64,000 bases of DNA from Gordonia westfalica (GCF_900105725.1 NZ_FNLM01000034.1:1984001-2048000); one strand, 5' to 3'; positions 1-9,751 are shown, counted from the first letter of the stretch. A program made the numbers and translations. The notes: generated by a model not told the origin, from the sequence alone.

Positions 1-1
1 G

Positions 2-667
2 GACGAGCCGGAGGTCGACGAGGACATCGAGATCGTCGAGACCGCGGACGAGTCCGAAGATGACGACGAAGACGAAGACGAAGACGAAGACGACGAGGAC
101 GAGGATTACGACGACGACGATTTCTGGGCGTCGGTCGGCATCGACCCGATCCGGATCGTCACGAGCAGCAACGAATACCTGACGCTGCGCTGCTACCTCG
201 GCGACGACCCGGTGTTCCTGGGTGCGAAGGGCAAGATCTTCGTGTTCACCTCGCCGCGAGCGCTCTCCCGCTTCCTCGCCGACGACAACACCCACGACCT
301 CTCCGAGCTGTCGACCTTCGACGACGTCCGCACCGAGGCCACCAACGGCTCACTCGAGTTCGATGTCATCGACGACAACGTGTACGTCCTGCCGGGCCTG
401 GCAACGGACATCGCCGACGGCCCGCGCCGCATGGACCGCGACCAGCTCGACCTGGCCGTCGAACTGTTCACCGACGCAGCCGACTACGCCGACGACGACA
501 CCGTCAACGAGGCCCTGGGAACCTCCACTCCCCTCGGCTGGTTCGTCGACTACACCGTCAACCCCGACCCGAAGCGGATGGCCCCGAGCGGACCGTTCGA
601 CAACGAGGCCGAGGCGTGGCGCGCCCTCGAGCACGACTTCGAGAACCGGCTCGTCAAGAAGGGTTAA
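2..667 (+). CDS. Conserved protein with acidic tract, 5'-truncated (Rv3311-like)
   Basis: This frame is open from the window edge to the stop at 665-667, so the true start lies upstream. The first ~40 codons visible encode an extremely acidic stretch of Asp and Glu, and the rest is a folded domain of about 180 residues. No catalytic motif is recognised. Its position beside add/deoA/cdd and sdh matches the M. tuberculosis conserved protein Rv3311, recalled from memory; homologues are sometimes labelled primosomal protein without clear grounds. Its stop codon overlaps that of the convergent add gene (TTAA at 664-667). The GTG at 212 is internal. Confidence 0.75.
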   Translation, partial: DEPEVDEDIEIVETADESEDDDEDEDEDEDDEDEDYDDDDFWASVGIDPIRIVTSSNEYLTLRCYLGDDPVFLGAKGKIFVFTSPRALSRFLADDNTHDLSELSTFDDVRTEATNGSLEFDVIDDNVYVLPGLATDIADGPRRMDRDQLDLAVELFTDAADYADDDTVNEALGTSTPLGWFVDYTVNPDPKRMAPSGPFDNEAEAWRALEHDFENRLVKKG

Positions 668-1779
668 CCCGAACCCACAAGGACCGCGTAGCCCGGCTTG
701 ATCACGTCGTCGATGAACGCCAGCCGTTCGTCGAAGTGGATGAACGCCGACTTCATCGCGTTGACCGTGAAGCGTTCGAAATCTGCCCAGCCGTAACCGA
801 ACTGGTCGGCGAGCAGACCGAACTCCCTGCTCATCGTGGTGTCGCCCATCAGCCGGTTGTCGGTGTTGACCGTGACCCGGAAGCGGAGTCGGGCCAGTAC
901 GTTGAACGGATGTTCGGCGAGGGAGGCGACCGCACCGGTCTGCACATTCGAACTCGGGCACAGTTCCAGCGGAATCCGCTTGTCGCGCACGCTGTTCGCG
1001 ATCAGACCGAGTTCCGCGCCGGCGAAGGAGTGGGCGGCGAGGTCGACACCGTCGGGGAGTTCGATGTCGTCGAAGACCCGCACTCCGTGACCGAGACGGT
1101 CGGTGCCGCAGAAGCCGATGGCCTCGTGGATCGACGGCAGACCGAACGCCTCACCGGCGTGGATGGTGAACGGCGCGCAGTTGGCACGCATGTACTCGAA
1201 GGCGTCGAGGTGGCGGGTGGGCGGGTGCCCTGCCTCGGCGCCGGCGATGTCGAAACCCACGACCCCGCGGTCGCGGTAGCGCACCGCGAGTTCGGCGATC
1301 TCCCGTGATCGTGCCGCGTGGCGCATCGCCGTGACCAGACATCGCACGGCGATCTTCTTCCCGCGGTCGGCGGCGATCCTCTCGCCGTCGGCGAACCCGC
1401 GGAGAACGGCCTCGACCACCTCGTCGAGGGTGAGCCCGGCTTCGAGATGCTGTTCGGGCGCGTACCGCACCTCGGCGTACACGACGTTGTCGTCGGCGAG
1501 GTCCTCGACGCACTCGCGCGCGACCCGTTCCAGGGCGTCGACGGTCTGCATGACGGCGACGGTGTGGGTGAAGGTCTCCAGGTAGCGCTCCAGGGAACCA
1601 CTGTCGGCGGCCTCGCGGAACCAGCGGGCGAGCCCGGCCTCGTCGTCGACCCGCAACCCGTCGTAGCCGACCTCGTGCGCGAGTTCCAGGACGGTCGCCG
1701 GCCGCAGCCCGCCGTCGAGATGGTCGTGGAGAAGCACCTTGGGCGCGAGGGTGAAGTGCGCCGGATCCAGCGTCGTCAT
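664..1779 (-). CDS. add: Adenosine deaminase
   Basis: Hydrolytic deamination of adenosine or deoxyadenosine to inosine in cytosolic purine salvage. The 371-residue length is normal for the family. The zinc-binding HxH motif is at residues 18-20 (HDHLDGG), and TIHAGE, which carries the third zinc histidine and the catalytic Glu, is near residue 205. A SHxxxN-type GLIANSVRD segment and late NTDN (metal-binding Asp) are present. It is the last gene of cdd-deoA-add. Its ATG (1777-1779) overlaps the deoA stop as ATGA, which implies translational coupling. Confidence 0.96.
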   Translation of the reverse strand: MTTLDPAHFTLAPKVLLHDHLDGGLRPATVLELAHEVGYDGLRVDDEAGLARWFREAADSGSLERYLETFTHTVAVMQTVDALERVARECVEDLADDNVVYAEVRYAPEQHLEAGLTLDEVVEAVLRGFADGERIAADRGKKIAVRCLVTAMRHAARSREIAELAVRYRDRGVVGFDIAGAEAGHPPTRHLDAFEYMRANCAPFTIHAGEAFGLPSIHEAIGFCGTDRLGHGVRVFDDIELPDGVDLAAHSFAGAELGLIANSVRDKRIPLELCPSSNVQTGAVASLAEHPFNVLARLRFRVTVNTDNRLMGDTTMSREFGLLADQFGYGWADFERFTVNAMKSAFIHFDERLAFIDDVIKPGYAVLVGSG

Positions 1780-3122
1780 TTTCTGAACCTAACGGAATCG
1801 ATGATCAGAGGCCGGTCACCGGCGCCGCTCGTATCCGTGTCTCCGGCGCCGAACCGCACCGCACCGTCGAGACATGAGCGCGCGCCCGCGATCCGATCCT
1901 CATCCTGCGTGTGCAAGGTGAACAGCGGCTGACCGGCGCGGACGGCGTCGCCGGGTTTGGCGTGGATCACCACGCCCGCCTCGGCCGAGACCGATTCGCC
2001 CGGTTTGGATCGTCCGCCGCCGAGACGCCACGCGGCGTCGCCCACCGCACGGGCGTCCATGCCGGTCAGGACACCGTCCCGGTCGGCGACGAACACGTCC
2101 CGGTGCCGGGCGACCGGCAGCGCCGCATCCGGGTCGCCGCCCTGTGCGGCGATCATCGACCGCCACGAGTCCATGGCGCGCCCGTTCGCCAGATGCTCGG
2201 CGGGATCGGCCTCGGGCAGGCCCGCGGCGTCGAGCATCTCGCGGGCGAGGGCGAGGGTCAGTTCGACGACGTCGGCGGGTCCACCACCGGCGAGCACCTC
2301 GACCGATTCGGCGACCTCGACGGCGTTGCCGACGGTGAGACCGAGGGGCACGCTCATGTCGGTGATCAACGCACGGGTGTCCACCCCCGCGTCGAGTCCG
2401 AGCTCGACCATCGTCGACGCCAGTTCACGCGCCTCGGATTCGTCGGGCAGGAATGCTCCCGACCCGGTCTTGACGTCCAGGACCAGCGCGGCCGTACCCT
2501 CCGCGATTTTCTTGCTCATGATCGACGTGGCCAGCAACGGGATGGATTCCACCGTTCCGGTCACATCGCGCAGCGCGTAGAGCTTGCGGTCGGCGGGAGC
2601 GAGGTCGGCGCCCGCGGCGCAGATCACCGCGCCCACACGCTCGAGCTGGGCGAACATCTCCTCGGTGCTCACCTCGGCCCGCCAGCCCGGGATCGATTCG
2701 AGTTTGTCCAGGGTGCCGCCGGTATGACCGAGGCCGCGGCCCGACAGCTGCGGCACCGCGACCCCGAAGGACGCGACGAGCGGCGTCAGGGGCAGCGTGA
2801 TCTTGTCTCCGACGCCACCGGTGGAGTGTTTGTCGACGGTCGTCAGCGGCCGGCCGGCGCGGCGGAGGCCGGTCAGATCCATCCGTCGTCCGCTGTCGAT
2901 CATCGCCCGCGTCCACGTCGCGATCTCGCGCCGGTTCATGCCGCGGAGATATATGGCCATCAACAACGACGACATCTGCTCGGGCGCGACCTCGCCGCGG
3001 GTGTAGCCGTCGACCATCCACGCGATCTGCGCATCGCTGAGCTCTGCGCCCCCTCGTTTGGTCGCGATCACCGAGACGGCATGAATGACCTCGTCGACCG
3101 CGATACCCGCCTCGCCCGTCAC
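1776..3122 (-). CDS. deoA: Thymidine phosphorylase
   Basis: Phosphorolysis of thymidine or deoxyuridine to the base plus deoxyribose-1-phosphate. The pyrimidine-nucleoside phosphorylase signature [10 protein letters not shown] starts near residue 98. The glycosyltransferase family 3 body and the C-terminal PYNP domain ([14 protein letters not shown]) are both present. The GTG at 3120-3122 is chosen because it overlaps the cdd stop as GTGA and yields a normal 448 residues. The longer open frame to 3392 is a shadow of cdd. It is the middle gene of the salvage operon. Confidence 0.95.
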   Translation of the reverse strand: MTGEAGIAVDEVIHAVSVIATKRGGAELSDAQIAWMVDGYTRGEVAPEQMSSLLMAIYLRGMNRREIATWTRAMIDSGRRMDLTGLRRAGRPLTTVDKHSTGGVGDKITLPLTPLVASFGVAVPQLSGRGLGHTGGTLDKLESIPGWRAEVSTEEMFAQLERVGAVICAAGADLAPADRKLYALRDVTGTVESIPLLATSIMSKKIAEGTAALVLDVKTGSGAFLPDESEARELASTMVELGLDAGVDTRALITDMSVPLGLTVGNAVEVAESVEVLAGGGPADVVELTLALAREMLDAAGLPEADPAEHLANGRAMDSWRSMIAAQGGDPDAALPVARHRDVFVADRDGVLTGMDARAVGDAAWRLGGGRSKPGESVSAEAGVVIHAKPGDAVRAGQPLFTLHTQDEDRIAGARSCLDGAVRFGAGDTDTSGAGDRPLIIDSVRFRK

Positions 3123-3523
3123 GAGACCACCCCGGCGATGTCGTCGGGACCGAAGGCGTCCGGCAGGAGGTCGCCCAGGGTCCGTGGCCCGGCGGGGTGA
3201 TCGACGAGGAGATCGCGGCCGCCGTGCTCGAGGAGCACCTGCCGGCACCGGCCACAGGGCATCAGGACCTTGCCGGAGGCATCGGTGACCGTCACCGCAC
3301 GCAGGACCCCGCCGCCCTGTGAGATCAGGTCCGCGACCAGCGCGACCTCGGCACAGATCCCGAGCCCGTATGAGACATTTTCCACATTGCAACCAGCCAC
3401 GACACGCCCCTCGGAGGTGACGCCCGCCGCACCGACAGGGTAATGCGAGTACGGGGCATAGGCACGAGACAACATTTCAGTTGCTCTGTGTCGCAGGACA
3501 TTCCACTGGATTTCGGTACTCAC
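3119..3523 (-). CDS. cdd: Cytidine deaminase
   Basis: Zinc-dependent deamination of cytidine and deoxycytidine to uridine and deoxyuridine; at 134 residues it is the small tetrameric type. Zinc ligands are Cys57 (CAE, with catalytic Glu59) and the PCGRC pair Cys90/Cys93. The GTG at 3521-3523 is chosen because a strong AGGAGG ribosome-binding site lies just upstream; the open frame to 3571 adds non-conserved residues. It is the first gene of cdd-deoA-add and is divergent from sdhC across a 225-bp region that carries an iron box. Confidence 0.95.
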   Translation of the reverse strand: MSTEIQWNVLRHRATEMLSRAYAPYSHYPVGAAGVTSEGRVVAGCNVENVSYGLGICAEVALVADLISQGGGVLRAVTVTDASGKVLMPCGRCRQVLLEHGGRDLLVDHPAGPRTLGDLLPDAFGPDDIAGVVS

Positions 3524-3583
3524 GCCCACCTCCTGGCAAATGGTGTAACCAACCGGACATGCGCAATTCATCGCCGCAAAAGA

Positions 3584-3602
3584 TTGGGTAAGGCAAACCT
3601 AA
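3584..3602. promoter_or_regulatory. IdeR/DtxR-type iron box between cdd and sdhC
   Basis: TTGGGTAAGGCAAACCTAA matches the 19-bp IdeR/DtxR consensus TTAGGTTAGGCTAACCTAA at 16 of 19 positions. It lies 147 bp upstream of the sdhC start and 61 bp upstream of the cdd start. IdeR is the iron-responsive regulator of this order. The site probably makes sdhCDAB, whose product carries three iron-sulphur clusters and heme, iron-responsive. The direction (activation or repression) cannot be read from sequence. Confidence 0.8.
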
Positions 3603-3748
3603 GTCGTAATGTCTTGTGCCTCAAATCGGTTCGGGCAATTTATCACCGGATTGGGCATGGGTTTAGAGTCTCTTGTCATGGGTCCATGGTCGAGTCGGAG
3701 GATGCCGATTCGACGCGTCCATCGACGATGTTGGAGGCCACTTTTCCT

Positions 3749-4153
3749 ATGAGCACCTCGACCGAAGTCGCACCTGACCCGGTGCGACGACGTTCTCTGT
3801 ACCGCGGCGACCCGGGCATGTGGTCCTGGGTTCTGCACCGCATCACCGGCGTCACCATTTTCTTCTTCTTGTTCGTACACGTGCTGGACACCGCGGTCAT
3901 CCGCGTCGACCCCAACCAGTACGACGAGATCATCGAAACGTACAAGACCCCGATCATCGGTCTCATGGAGATCGCACTGGTCGCGTGCGTCCTGTTCCAC
4001 GCCTTCAACGGTGTGCGCCTGATCCTGGTGGACTTCTGGTCCAAGGGTCCCAAGTACCAGCGACAGATGCTGTGGGTCGCGGTGACCCTGTTCGTCGTCG
4101 TGTTCGGTGCCGGCGCGATCCGCCTGCTGCAGATCCTGTTCAGCCACCTGTAG
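3749..4153 (+). CDS. sdhC: Succinate dehydrogenase cytochrome b556 subunit
   Basis: Membrane anchor of complex II. It holds heme b with SdhD and passes electrons to menaquinone. Three hydrophobic helices are visible (about residues 37-56, 75-95 and 110-130). The family motif SLYRGDPGMWSWVLHRITG precedes helix 1, and FHAFNGVR, with a likely heme-ligand His, is in helix 2. The ATG at 3749 has GGAGG 11 bases upstream. Upstream in-frame codons run into the regulatory region. First gene of sdhCDAB. Confidence 0.93.
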   Translation: MSTSTEVAPDPVRRRSLYRGDPGMWSWVLHRITGVTIFFFLFVHVLDTAVIRVDPNQYDEIIETYKTPIIGLMEIALVACVLFHAFNGVRLILVDFWSKGPKYQRQMLWVAVTLFVVVFGAGAIRLLQILFSHL

Positions 4154-4165
4154 GAGACACCAGAG

Positions 4166-4621
4166 ATGACCACCTCGGAAGCCACCGGTGTCGCCAAGAC
4201 CCTCGGCAAAGAACACGACCGTCCGGCCAGCCTGGACAACCCCCGCTCGCCGCGTAAGCCCAAGGGCGGAAACTTCGAGAAGAACGCATGGATGTTCATG
4301 CGCTTCTCCGGCCTGATCCTCGTCTTCCTCACCATCGGCCACATGTTCATCATGCTGGCGTGGGACGGCGGCGTGCACCGCATCGACGCCTCGTTCGTCG
4401 CCGCTCGCTGGAGCTCGCCCGGCTGGCAGATCTGGGACCTGACCATGCTGTGGCTCGCCCAGCTGCACGGCGGCAACGGTGTCCGCACCGTCATCGCCGA
4501 CTACTCGCGCAAGGACTCGACACGCTTCTGGCTCAACGTGCTGCTGGCCGTGTCGATGATCCTGACCCTGTTGCTGGGCACCTACGCGATCCTCACCTTC
4601 GACGTCAACAGCGTCGGCTAA
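4166..4621 (+). CDS. sdhD: Succinate dehydrogenase hydrophobic membrane anchor subunit
   Basis: Second membrane anchor of complex II, 151 residues. A basic N-terminus of about 45 residues is followed by three predicted transmembrane helices (about 46-65, 90-108 and 122-145). [12 protein letters not shown] is a likely heme or quinone-site segment. It starts 12 bases after the sdhC stop with AGGAG just upstream, and it is followed by sdhA. Confidence 0.93.
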   Translation: MTTSEATGVAKTLGKEHDRPASLDNPRSPRKPKGGNFEKNAWMFMRFSGLILVFLTIGHMFIMLAWDGGVHRIDASFVAARWSSPGWQIWDLTMLWLAQLHGGNGVRTVIADYSRKDSTRFWLNVLLAVSMILTLLLGTYAILTFDVNSVG

Positions 4622-4635
4622 AGGAGACCAAGAAC

Positions 4636-6389
4636 ATGCAGGAACACCGCTACGACGTCGTCATCGTGGGCGCCGGCGGCGCCGGGATGCGTGCGGCGAT
4701 CGAATCCGCCCCGCGTGCCCGCACCGCGGTTCTGACCAAGCTCTACCCCACCCGCAGCCACACCGGCGCGGCTCAGGGCGGCATGTGCGCCGCGCTGGCC
4801 AACGTCGAGGAGGACAACTGGGAGTGGCACACCTTCGACACCGTCAAGGGTGGTGACTACCTCGCCGATCAGGACGCCGTCGAGATCATGGCCAAGGAGG
4901 CCATCGACGCGGTGCTCGATCTGGAGAAGATGGGCCTCCCGTTCAACCGGACCCCGAGGGCAAGATCGACCAGCGTCGTTTCGGTGGGCACACCCGCGAC
5001 CACGGCAAGTCGCCCGTGCGTCGTGCCTGCTACGCCGCCGACCGCACCGGTCACATGATCCTGCAGACGCTGTACCAGAACTGCGTCAAGCACGACGTGG
5101 AGTTCTTCAACGAGTTCTACGCCCTCGACATCTGCCTCACCGAGAACTCCGACGGCGAGCAGGTCGCGACCGGCGTCGTCGCCTACGAGCTGGCCACCGG
5201 CGAGATCCACGTCTTCCACGCCAAGTCGATCGTCTTCGCGACCGGCGGCTCGGGCCGTATGTACAAGACCACGTCGAACGCCCACACGCTGACCGGCGAC
5301 GGCATGGGCATCATCTTCCGCAAGGGCCTGCCGCTGGAGGACATGGAATTCCACCAGTTCCATCCGACAGGTCTCGCCGGTCTGGGCATCCTCATCTCGG
5401 AGGCCGTCCGCGGTGAGGGCGGCATCCTGCGCAACGCCGACGGCGAGCGCTTCATGGAGCGCTACGCCCCCACCATCAAGGACCTCGCGCCCCGCGACAT
5501 CGTCGCCCGCTCGATGGTTCTCGAGGTGCTCGAAGGCCGCGGTGCCGGACCGAACAAGGACTACGTCTACATCGACGTGACACACCTCGGCGAGGACGTC
5601 CTCAACGAGAAGCTCCCCGACATCACCGAGTTCGCCCGCACCTATCTCGGCGTCGACCCGGTCACCGAGTACGTGCCGGTGTTCCCGACCTGTCACTACG
5701 TGATGGGCGGCATCCCGACCAACATCAACGGTCAGGTGCTGCGCAACAACGACGAGGTCGTCCACGGCCTGTACGCCGCCGGTGAGTGTGCCTGCGTGTC
5801 GGTGCACGGCGCCAACCGTCTCGGCACCAACTCGCTGCTCGACATCAACGTCTTCGGACGCCGCGCCGGCATCGCCGCCGCCGAGTACGCCAACAACGCC
5901 GAGTTCACCGAACTCCCCGAGCAGCCGACCGAGATGGTCGACAGCTGGCTCGAGCTGCTCCTGTCGGATCACGGCCACGAGCGCGTTGCCGACATCCGCA
6001 CCGAGCTGCAGGCGTCGATGGACAACAACGCGTCGGTGTTCCGCACCGAGGAGACCCTCAAGCAGGCGTTGACCGACATCCACCGCTTCAAGGAGCGCTA
6101 CGCGCACATCCGCGTCCACGACAAGGGCAAGCGCTTCAACAGCGACCTCCTCGAGGCGATCGAGCTCGGCTTCCTCCTCGAGATGGCCGAGGTCACCGTG
6201 GTGGGTGCCCTCAACCGCAAGGAGTCGCGCGGCGGACACGCCCGCGAGGACTACCCGGATCGCGACGACGTGAACTACAAGCGTCACACCATGGCGTACA
6301 AGAGGGGCACCGACCTTCTCGCGGACATCGAGTTGGACTACAAGCCAGTGGTCGAAACCCGTTACGAGCCGATGGAGCGTAAGTACTGA
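4636..6389 (+). CDS. sdhA: Succinate dehydrogenase flavoprotein subunit (apparent 1-base frameshift)
   Basis: Oxidises succinate to fumarate using covalently bound FAD. The N-terminal part has the FAD-binding [13 protein letters not shown] motif, and the flavinylation segment [11 protein letters not shown] follows at about residues 38-48. The later frame contains HQFHPTG, the [11 protein letters not shown] flavin motif and the [14 protein letters not shown] active-site segment. The frame breaks in the C run at 4952-4955. Adding one C restores an uninterrupted protein of about 584 residues, with [20 protein letters not shown] spanning the joint. The ATG at 4636 has AAGGAG upstream. Its stop overlaps the sdhB start (TGATG). 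The shift is probably a base-call error, because the gene is otherwise intact and central to respiration. Confidence 0.93.
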
Positions 6390-7177
6390 TGACATCTGTT
6401 CTGGACAAGCCCGCACCGTCCTCCGACGAGCCGCCGCTGCCCCCGGTGCCCGAAGAGGCCACCATGGTGACGCTCAAGATCGCCCGGTTCAACCCGGAGA
6501 ACCCGGATGCCCAGGGCTGGGAGAGCTTCCGCGTCCCGGCGCTCCCGACCGACCGCCTGCTCAACCTGCTGCTGTACGTGAAGGGCTACCTCGACGGCAC
6601 CCTGACGTTCCGCCGCAGCTGCGCGCACGGCGTGTGCGGCTCGGACGCCATGCGCATCAACGGCGTCAACCGCCTCGCCTGCAAGCTCCTCATGAAGGAC
6701 ATGCTCCCCAAGGACAAGTCCAAGGAGATCACCATCACCATCGAGCCGATCCGCGGCTTGCCGGTGGAGAAGGATCTCGTCGTGGACATGGAGCCGTTCT
6801 TCGACGCGTATCGCGCCATCAAGCCGTTCCTGATGACCTCGGGCAACGAGCCGACCCGCGAGCGCATCCAGAGCCAGAGCGACCGCGCCCGCTTCGACGA
6901 CACCACCAAGTGCATCCTCTGTGCGTGCTGCACCACGAGCTGCCCGGTGTTCTGGACCGAGGGTTCCTACTTCGGCCCGGCCGCGATCGTCAACGCGCAC
7001 CGCTTCATCTTCGACAGCCGTGACGAGGGCGCCGTCGAACGTCTCGACATCCTCAACGACGTCGACGGTGTGTGGCGCTGCCGCACCACCTTCAACTGCA
7101 CCGACGCATGCCCCCGAGGCATCCAGGTCACGCAGGCGATCTCGGAGGTCAAGCGCGCACTCATGTTCTCGCGCTAG
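6389..7177 (+). CDS. sdhB: Succinate dehydrogenase iron-sulphur subunit
   Basis: Carries electrons from FAD to the membrane quinone site. Cluster motifs are in order: the plant-type [2Fe-2S] CAHGVCGSDAM...LACK segment (about residues 73-92), the [4Fe-4S] CILCACCTTSCP (about 174-185) and the [3Fe-4S] CTDACPRG (about 234-241). At 262 residues it has normal length. Last gene of the operon; a strong hairpin follows 26 bases after the stop. Confidence 0.96.
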   Translation: MTSVLDKPAPSSDEPPLPPVPEEATMVTLKIARFNPENPDAQGWESFRVPALPTDRLLNLLLYVKGYLDGTLTFRRSCAHGVCGSDAMRINGVNRLACKLLMKDMLPKDKSKEITITIEPIRGLPVEKDLVVDMEPFFDAYRAIKPFLMTSGNEPTRERIQSQSDRARFDDTTKCILCACCTTSCPVFWTEGSYFGPAAIVNAHRFIFDSRDEGAVERLDILNDVDGVWRCRTTFNCTDACPRGIQVTQAISEVKRALMFSR

Positions 7178-7203
7178 GCAATTCAGCTTTCTCTGCAGCC
7201 CGG

Positions 7204-7238
7204 CAACGGTCCGCACCGATTTTCGGTGCGGGCCGTTG
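7204..7238 (+). terminator. Hairpin terminator after sdhB
   Basis: A 15-bp inverted repeat (CAACGGTCCGCACCG, with one G-T pair in the stem) encloses a 5-base loop ATTTT. There is no long T-tail, as is usual in actinobacteria. It would end the sdhCDAB transcript and separate it from the convergent TetR gene. Confidence 0.75.
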
Positions 7239-7301
7239 CTCATCTCGGCCCCACTCGGATCCACCCATTGCGCAGCCCCCCCACCCAACCACCGGTCGAC
7301 G

Positions 7302-7922
7302 TCAACCCGGCCCGCAGACTTCGATCGACGTCTGCCAGTCGAGTTGAGGTTCGGCAGTCGGGGGTCCGACCGTCCGCGCCCCGCCGCGGAACACCCCCGC
7401 GACGATCGCGTCCACCAAGGCCGCCTCCTCCCCGGGACCCGCGGGCCACAGCAGCATGGTCAGCACCGATCGGATCGCGAACCGTGCGGCGGCGGTGTCG
7501 TCGGGATCGAGGCCGATGAGCTCGGCGGCCACGGCCAGCACGGTGGGTGAGGCGAGCACGGTGGGGGTCGACGCGACGAGGGTCGGCGGACGGAGGAACT
7601 GACGGATCACCCGGTCCGCCCTCAGTGCCCGGACCGCCGCCATGATCGCGATACGTGCCCGCTCCTCCCCTGCCGTGCCGGCGGCCTCCTCGCGGATCGA
7701 CTCGAGGACTGGGGCGGCGGTCGTCGCCAGCACCGCCTCTATCAGCGCGGTGCGCCCGCCCGCGTGGCGGTAGATCGTCGCGCGCGAGCAGTGGGCCCGA
7801 ACCGCCAGTTCGTCGACGCTGAACGCTTCGAGGCCCCGAGCCGCGATGAGCGCCGCCGCCTCGGAGACGAGCCTTCGCCGGGCCGCATCGCCACGATCAC
7901 TGCCCACCAGCCAGTCCGTCAT
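7302..7922 (-). CDS. TetR/AcrR family transcriptional regulator
   Basis: An N-terminal TetR helix-turn-helix occupies about residues 15-60 (LAVRAHCSRATIYRHAGGRTALIEA is the recognition region), followed by an all-helical ligand domain; 206 residues in all. The ATG at 7922 is preceded by GGAGGGACACCG, which decides the start over one 45 bases upstream. It is divergent from a cytochrome P450 gene with a palindrome between them, so it probably represses the P450 and itself. The ligand is unknown. Confidence 0.85.
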   Translation of the reverse strand: MTDWLVGSDRGDAARRRLVSEAAALIAARGLEAFSVDELAVRAHCSRATIYRHAGGRTALIEAVLATTAAPVLESIREEAAGTAGEERARIAIMAAVRALRADRVIRQFLRPPTLVASTPTVLASPTVLAVAAELIGLDPDDTAAARFAIRSVLTMLLWPAGPGEEAALVDAIVAGVFRGGARTVGPPTAEPQLDWQTSIEVCGPG

Positions 7923-7958
7923 CGGTGTCCCTCCGTCCAGATCCCTGCTGTCCCAGAT

Positions 7959-7971
7959 TCTCATCATGAGA
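7959..7971. promoter_or_regulatory. Candidate TetR operator between TetR and P450 genes
   Basis: TCTCATCATGAGA is a 13-bp palindrome (6-bp arms around a central C) in the 120-bp divergent intergenic region. The half-site word TGAGACAA at 7967-7974 recurs at 8021-8028. This is the usual placement of a TetR autoregulatory operator. Confidence 0.5.
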
Positions 7972-8046
7972 CAATCAGCGGCACCCTGAAGTCCCTTTCA
8001 CACAGTTCAGCGCCACAACGTGAGACAACTGCCGCGTTCACCGCGG

Positions 8047-9252
8047 ATGCCTCGTATCGACTTCCCGGTAGTCGTTGCCCCGGCCGTGCCCGTCGGCGAC
8101 GCTGAGGACATGCTCGCACTCGACGACCCGGCATTCCTGTCGCGCTTCCACGCCGGTCACCCCGTCCAGCGGATCGGCGATTCCCCGTTCTTCGCCGTCG
8201 GCACCTGGGATCTCATCGCCGACGTGGTTCGACGACCTCAGGAGTTCTCGTCGAACCTGACCGCCACCATGGTCTGCCACGACGACGGTTCGGTCTCGGA
8301 GTTCCCGGTCGCCGGACTCGGCGACGCGATGCACGTCTTGGCGACCGCGGACGGTCCACGGCACCGGCTGCATCGGTCGCTGGTGATGCCGTCGCTGACA
8401 CCGGCACGTATCCGGGCGCTGGAACCCTACGTCACCGAGGTGGTGGACACCGCGTGGACCGAGGGCGTGCAGGACGACCGCATCGACTGGATTCATGCTG
8501 TGGCACAGCGGGTTCCGATAACCGTGGTCACCGAGCTGCTCGGGCTTCCCCATGACGACGTCGACGACCTCGCCCGCTGGGCCGGCGGGACCAACGTGTT
8601 GATCGACGGCGTCATCACCCCGGACCAGCTGACGACCGCGACCACCGCGGTAGGCGAACTCACCTCGTATCTCGACGGCGCGCTGGCAAGCACTCCGGGA
8701 CGGGGGGTGCTCGCCGACATCGCGGCGGCCGTCGACCGCGGAGACCTCGATCGCCCATCTGCGGTCATGGTGCTCCTGCAACTCGTCGCCGCGGGCTCCG
8801 ACTCCACCGTCGGTCTCCTGACGAGCGCGGTCCGGATTCTGGCGCGGCACCCCGACGTCGCCGCGCGTCTCCGCGGCGAACCCGGCCTCATCCCGGCGTT
8901 CATCGACGAGACACTGCGCCTGGAGTCCCCGTTCCGCGGACACTTCCGACATGTCGTCGGCGACACCACGCTCGGCGACGCCCACCTCCCGGCGGGCTCC
9001 CACGTCTATCTCATGTGGAGGGCCGCCAACCGCGACCCCGACCAGTTCGACGACCCGTCGCGCATCGACCTCGACAGTACGACCGCCACCCGCACCGGAC
9101 ACGGCACCCATCTCGCCTTCGGCAAAGGACTCCACCTGTGCGTGGGTGCCGCACTGGCGCGGCTGCAGGGCCGGTTGTCGATCGGCCGGTTGCTCTCGGC
9201 CACAACGCATTTCCGGCAGTCCTCGTCCGGGGAGCTGACACTCGTCCGCTGA
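8047..9252 (+). CDS. Cytochrome P450
   Basis: Soluble bacterial class I P450. It shows the I-helix motif AAGSDST (oxygen activation), the ExxR motif ETLR in helix K and the heme-thiolate loop FGKGLHLCVG with the axial Cys near residue 364. From the ATG at 8047 the protein has 401 residues; an in-frame GTG at 8020 is possible but overlaps the second TGAGACAA repeat. No ferredoxin or reductase gene is adjacent, so the redox partner lies elsewhere. The substrate cannot be predicted. A divergent TetR gene probably controls it. Confidence 0.9.
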   Translation: MPRIDFPVVVAPAVPVGDAEDMLALDDPAFLSRFHAGHPVQRIGDSPFFAVGTWDLIADVVRRPQEFSSNLTATMVCHDDGSVSEFPVAGLGDAMHVLATADGPRHRLHRSLVMPSLTPARIRALEPYVTEVVDTAWTEGVQDDRIDWIHAVAQRVPITVVTELLGLPHDDVDDLARWAGGTNVLIDGVITPDQLTTATTAVGELTSYLDGALASTPGRGVLADIAAAVDRGDLDRPSAVMVLLQLVAAGSDSTVGLLTSAVRILARHPDVAARLRGEPGLIPAFIDETLRLESPFRGHFRHVVGDTTLGDAHLPAGSHVYLMWRAANRDPDQFDDPSRIDLDSTTATRTGHGTHLAFGKGLHLCVGAALARLQGRLSIGRLLSATTHFRQSSSGELTLVR

Positions 9253-9340
9253 CCCGTGGAACCACACCGCGTCCGGCTGCGTCCAAGAAGAGTCCGGGTT
9301 CGAGAAAGAACCCAACCAGCCCGCCGAACGGAGCGCCGAC

Positions 9341-9751
9341 GTGGTCCGAATCCTGTACTTCCGTTTCCTGTTCACCCTCCTGGTCAGCACCGTTCTGTGC
9401 CTCGCGGTCTTCTCCCCCGCCACGGCGTCACCGGCGGACGAGCCCGGCACCCACCGGATCACGATCACCTTCACCTCCGACCGGCAACACAACGGCGCCG
9501 CGGTGTGGTTCGACGCGGACGGACGACTCCGGACCCAGACCGATGTCCCGCTCGCACATCAGAACGCGCAGACGAAGCTGTGGTCGGCATCGCTGGTGTA
9601 CACGCGCCGTTCGCCGAGCGAACCACTCGACGCGCTATTCCAGTCCACCGGAAGCCTTTCCAGGTGTGAGATCTGGGTTGATTCCATTCTCGTGGCCGAC
9701 GACACGGTGCGCGGACACCACCCGACCAGCGCGTGCCGACCACGCAATTGA
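9341..9751 (+). CDS. Small secreted protein, unknown function
   Basis: 136 residues starting at GTG 9341. An N-terminal signal peptide is clear: a VRILYFRF start, a hydrophobic core to about residue 26 and an AxA-type site near TASPA. The mature part is a beta-rich domain with two cysteines (CEIWVDSILVAD and a C-terminal SACRPRN), which are probably disulphide-bonded. The CEIWVD segment recalls extracytoplasmic MmpS-like domains, but the match is weak. No partner gene is apparent. Confidence 0.6.
   Translation: MVRILYFRFLFTLLVSTVLCLAVFSPATASPADEPGTHRITITFTSDRQHNGAAVWFDADGRLRTQTDVPLAHQNAQTKLWSASLVYTRRSPSEPLDALFQSTGSLSRCEIWVDSILVADDTVRGHHPTSACRPRN

Noticed and set aside
3392..3392. Extended deoA frame beginning at 3392
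   Set aside because: The extra 90 residues lie over cdd in another frame and are Arg/Gly/Pro-rich shadow sequence; the GTG overlapping the cdd stop gives normal length.
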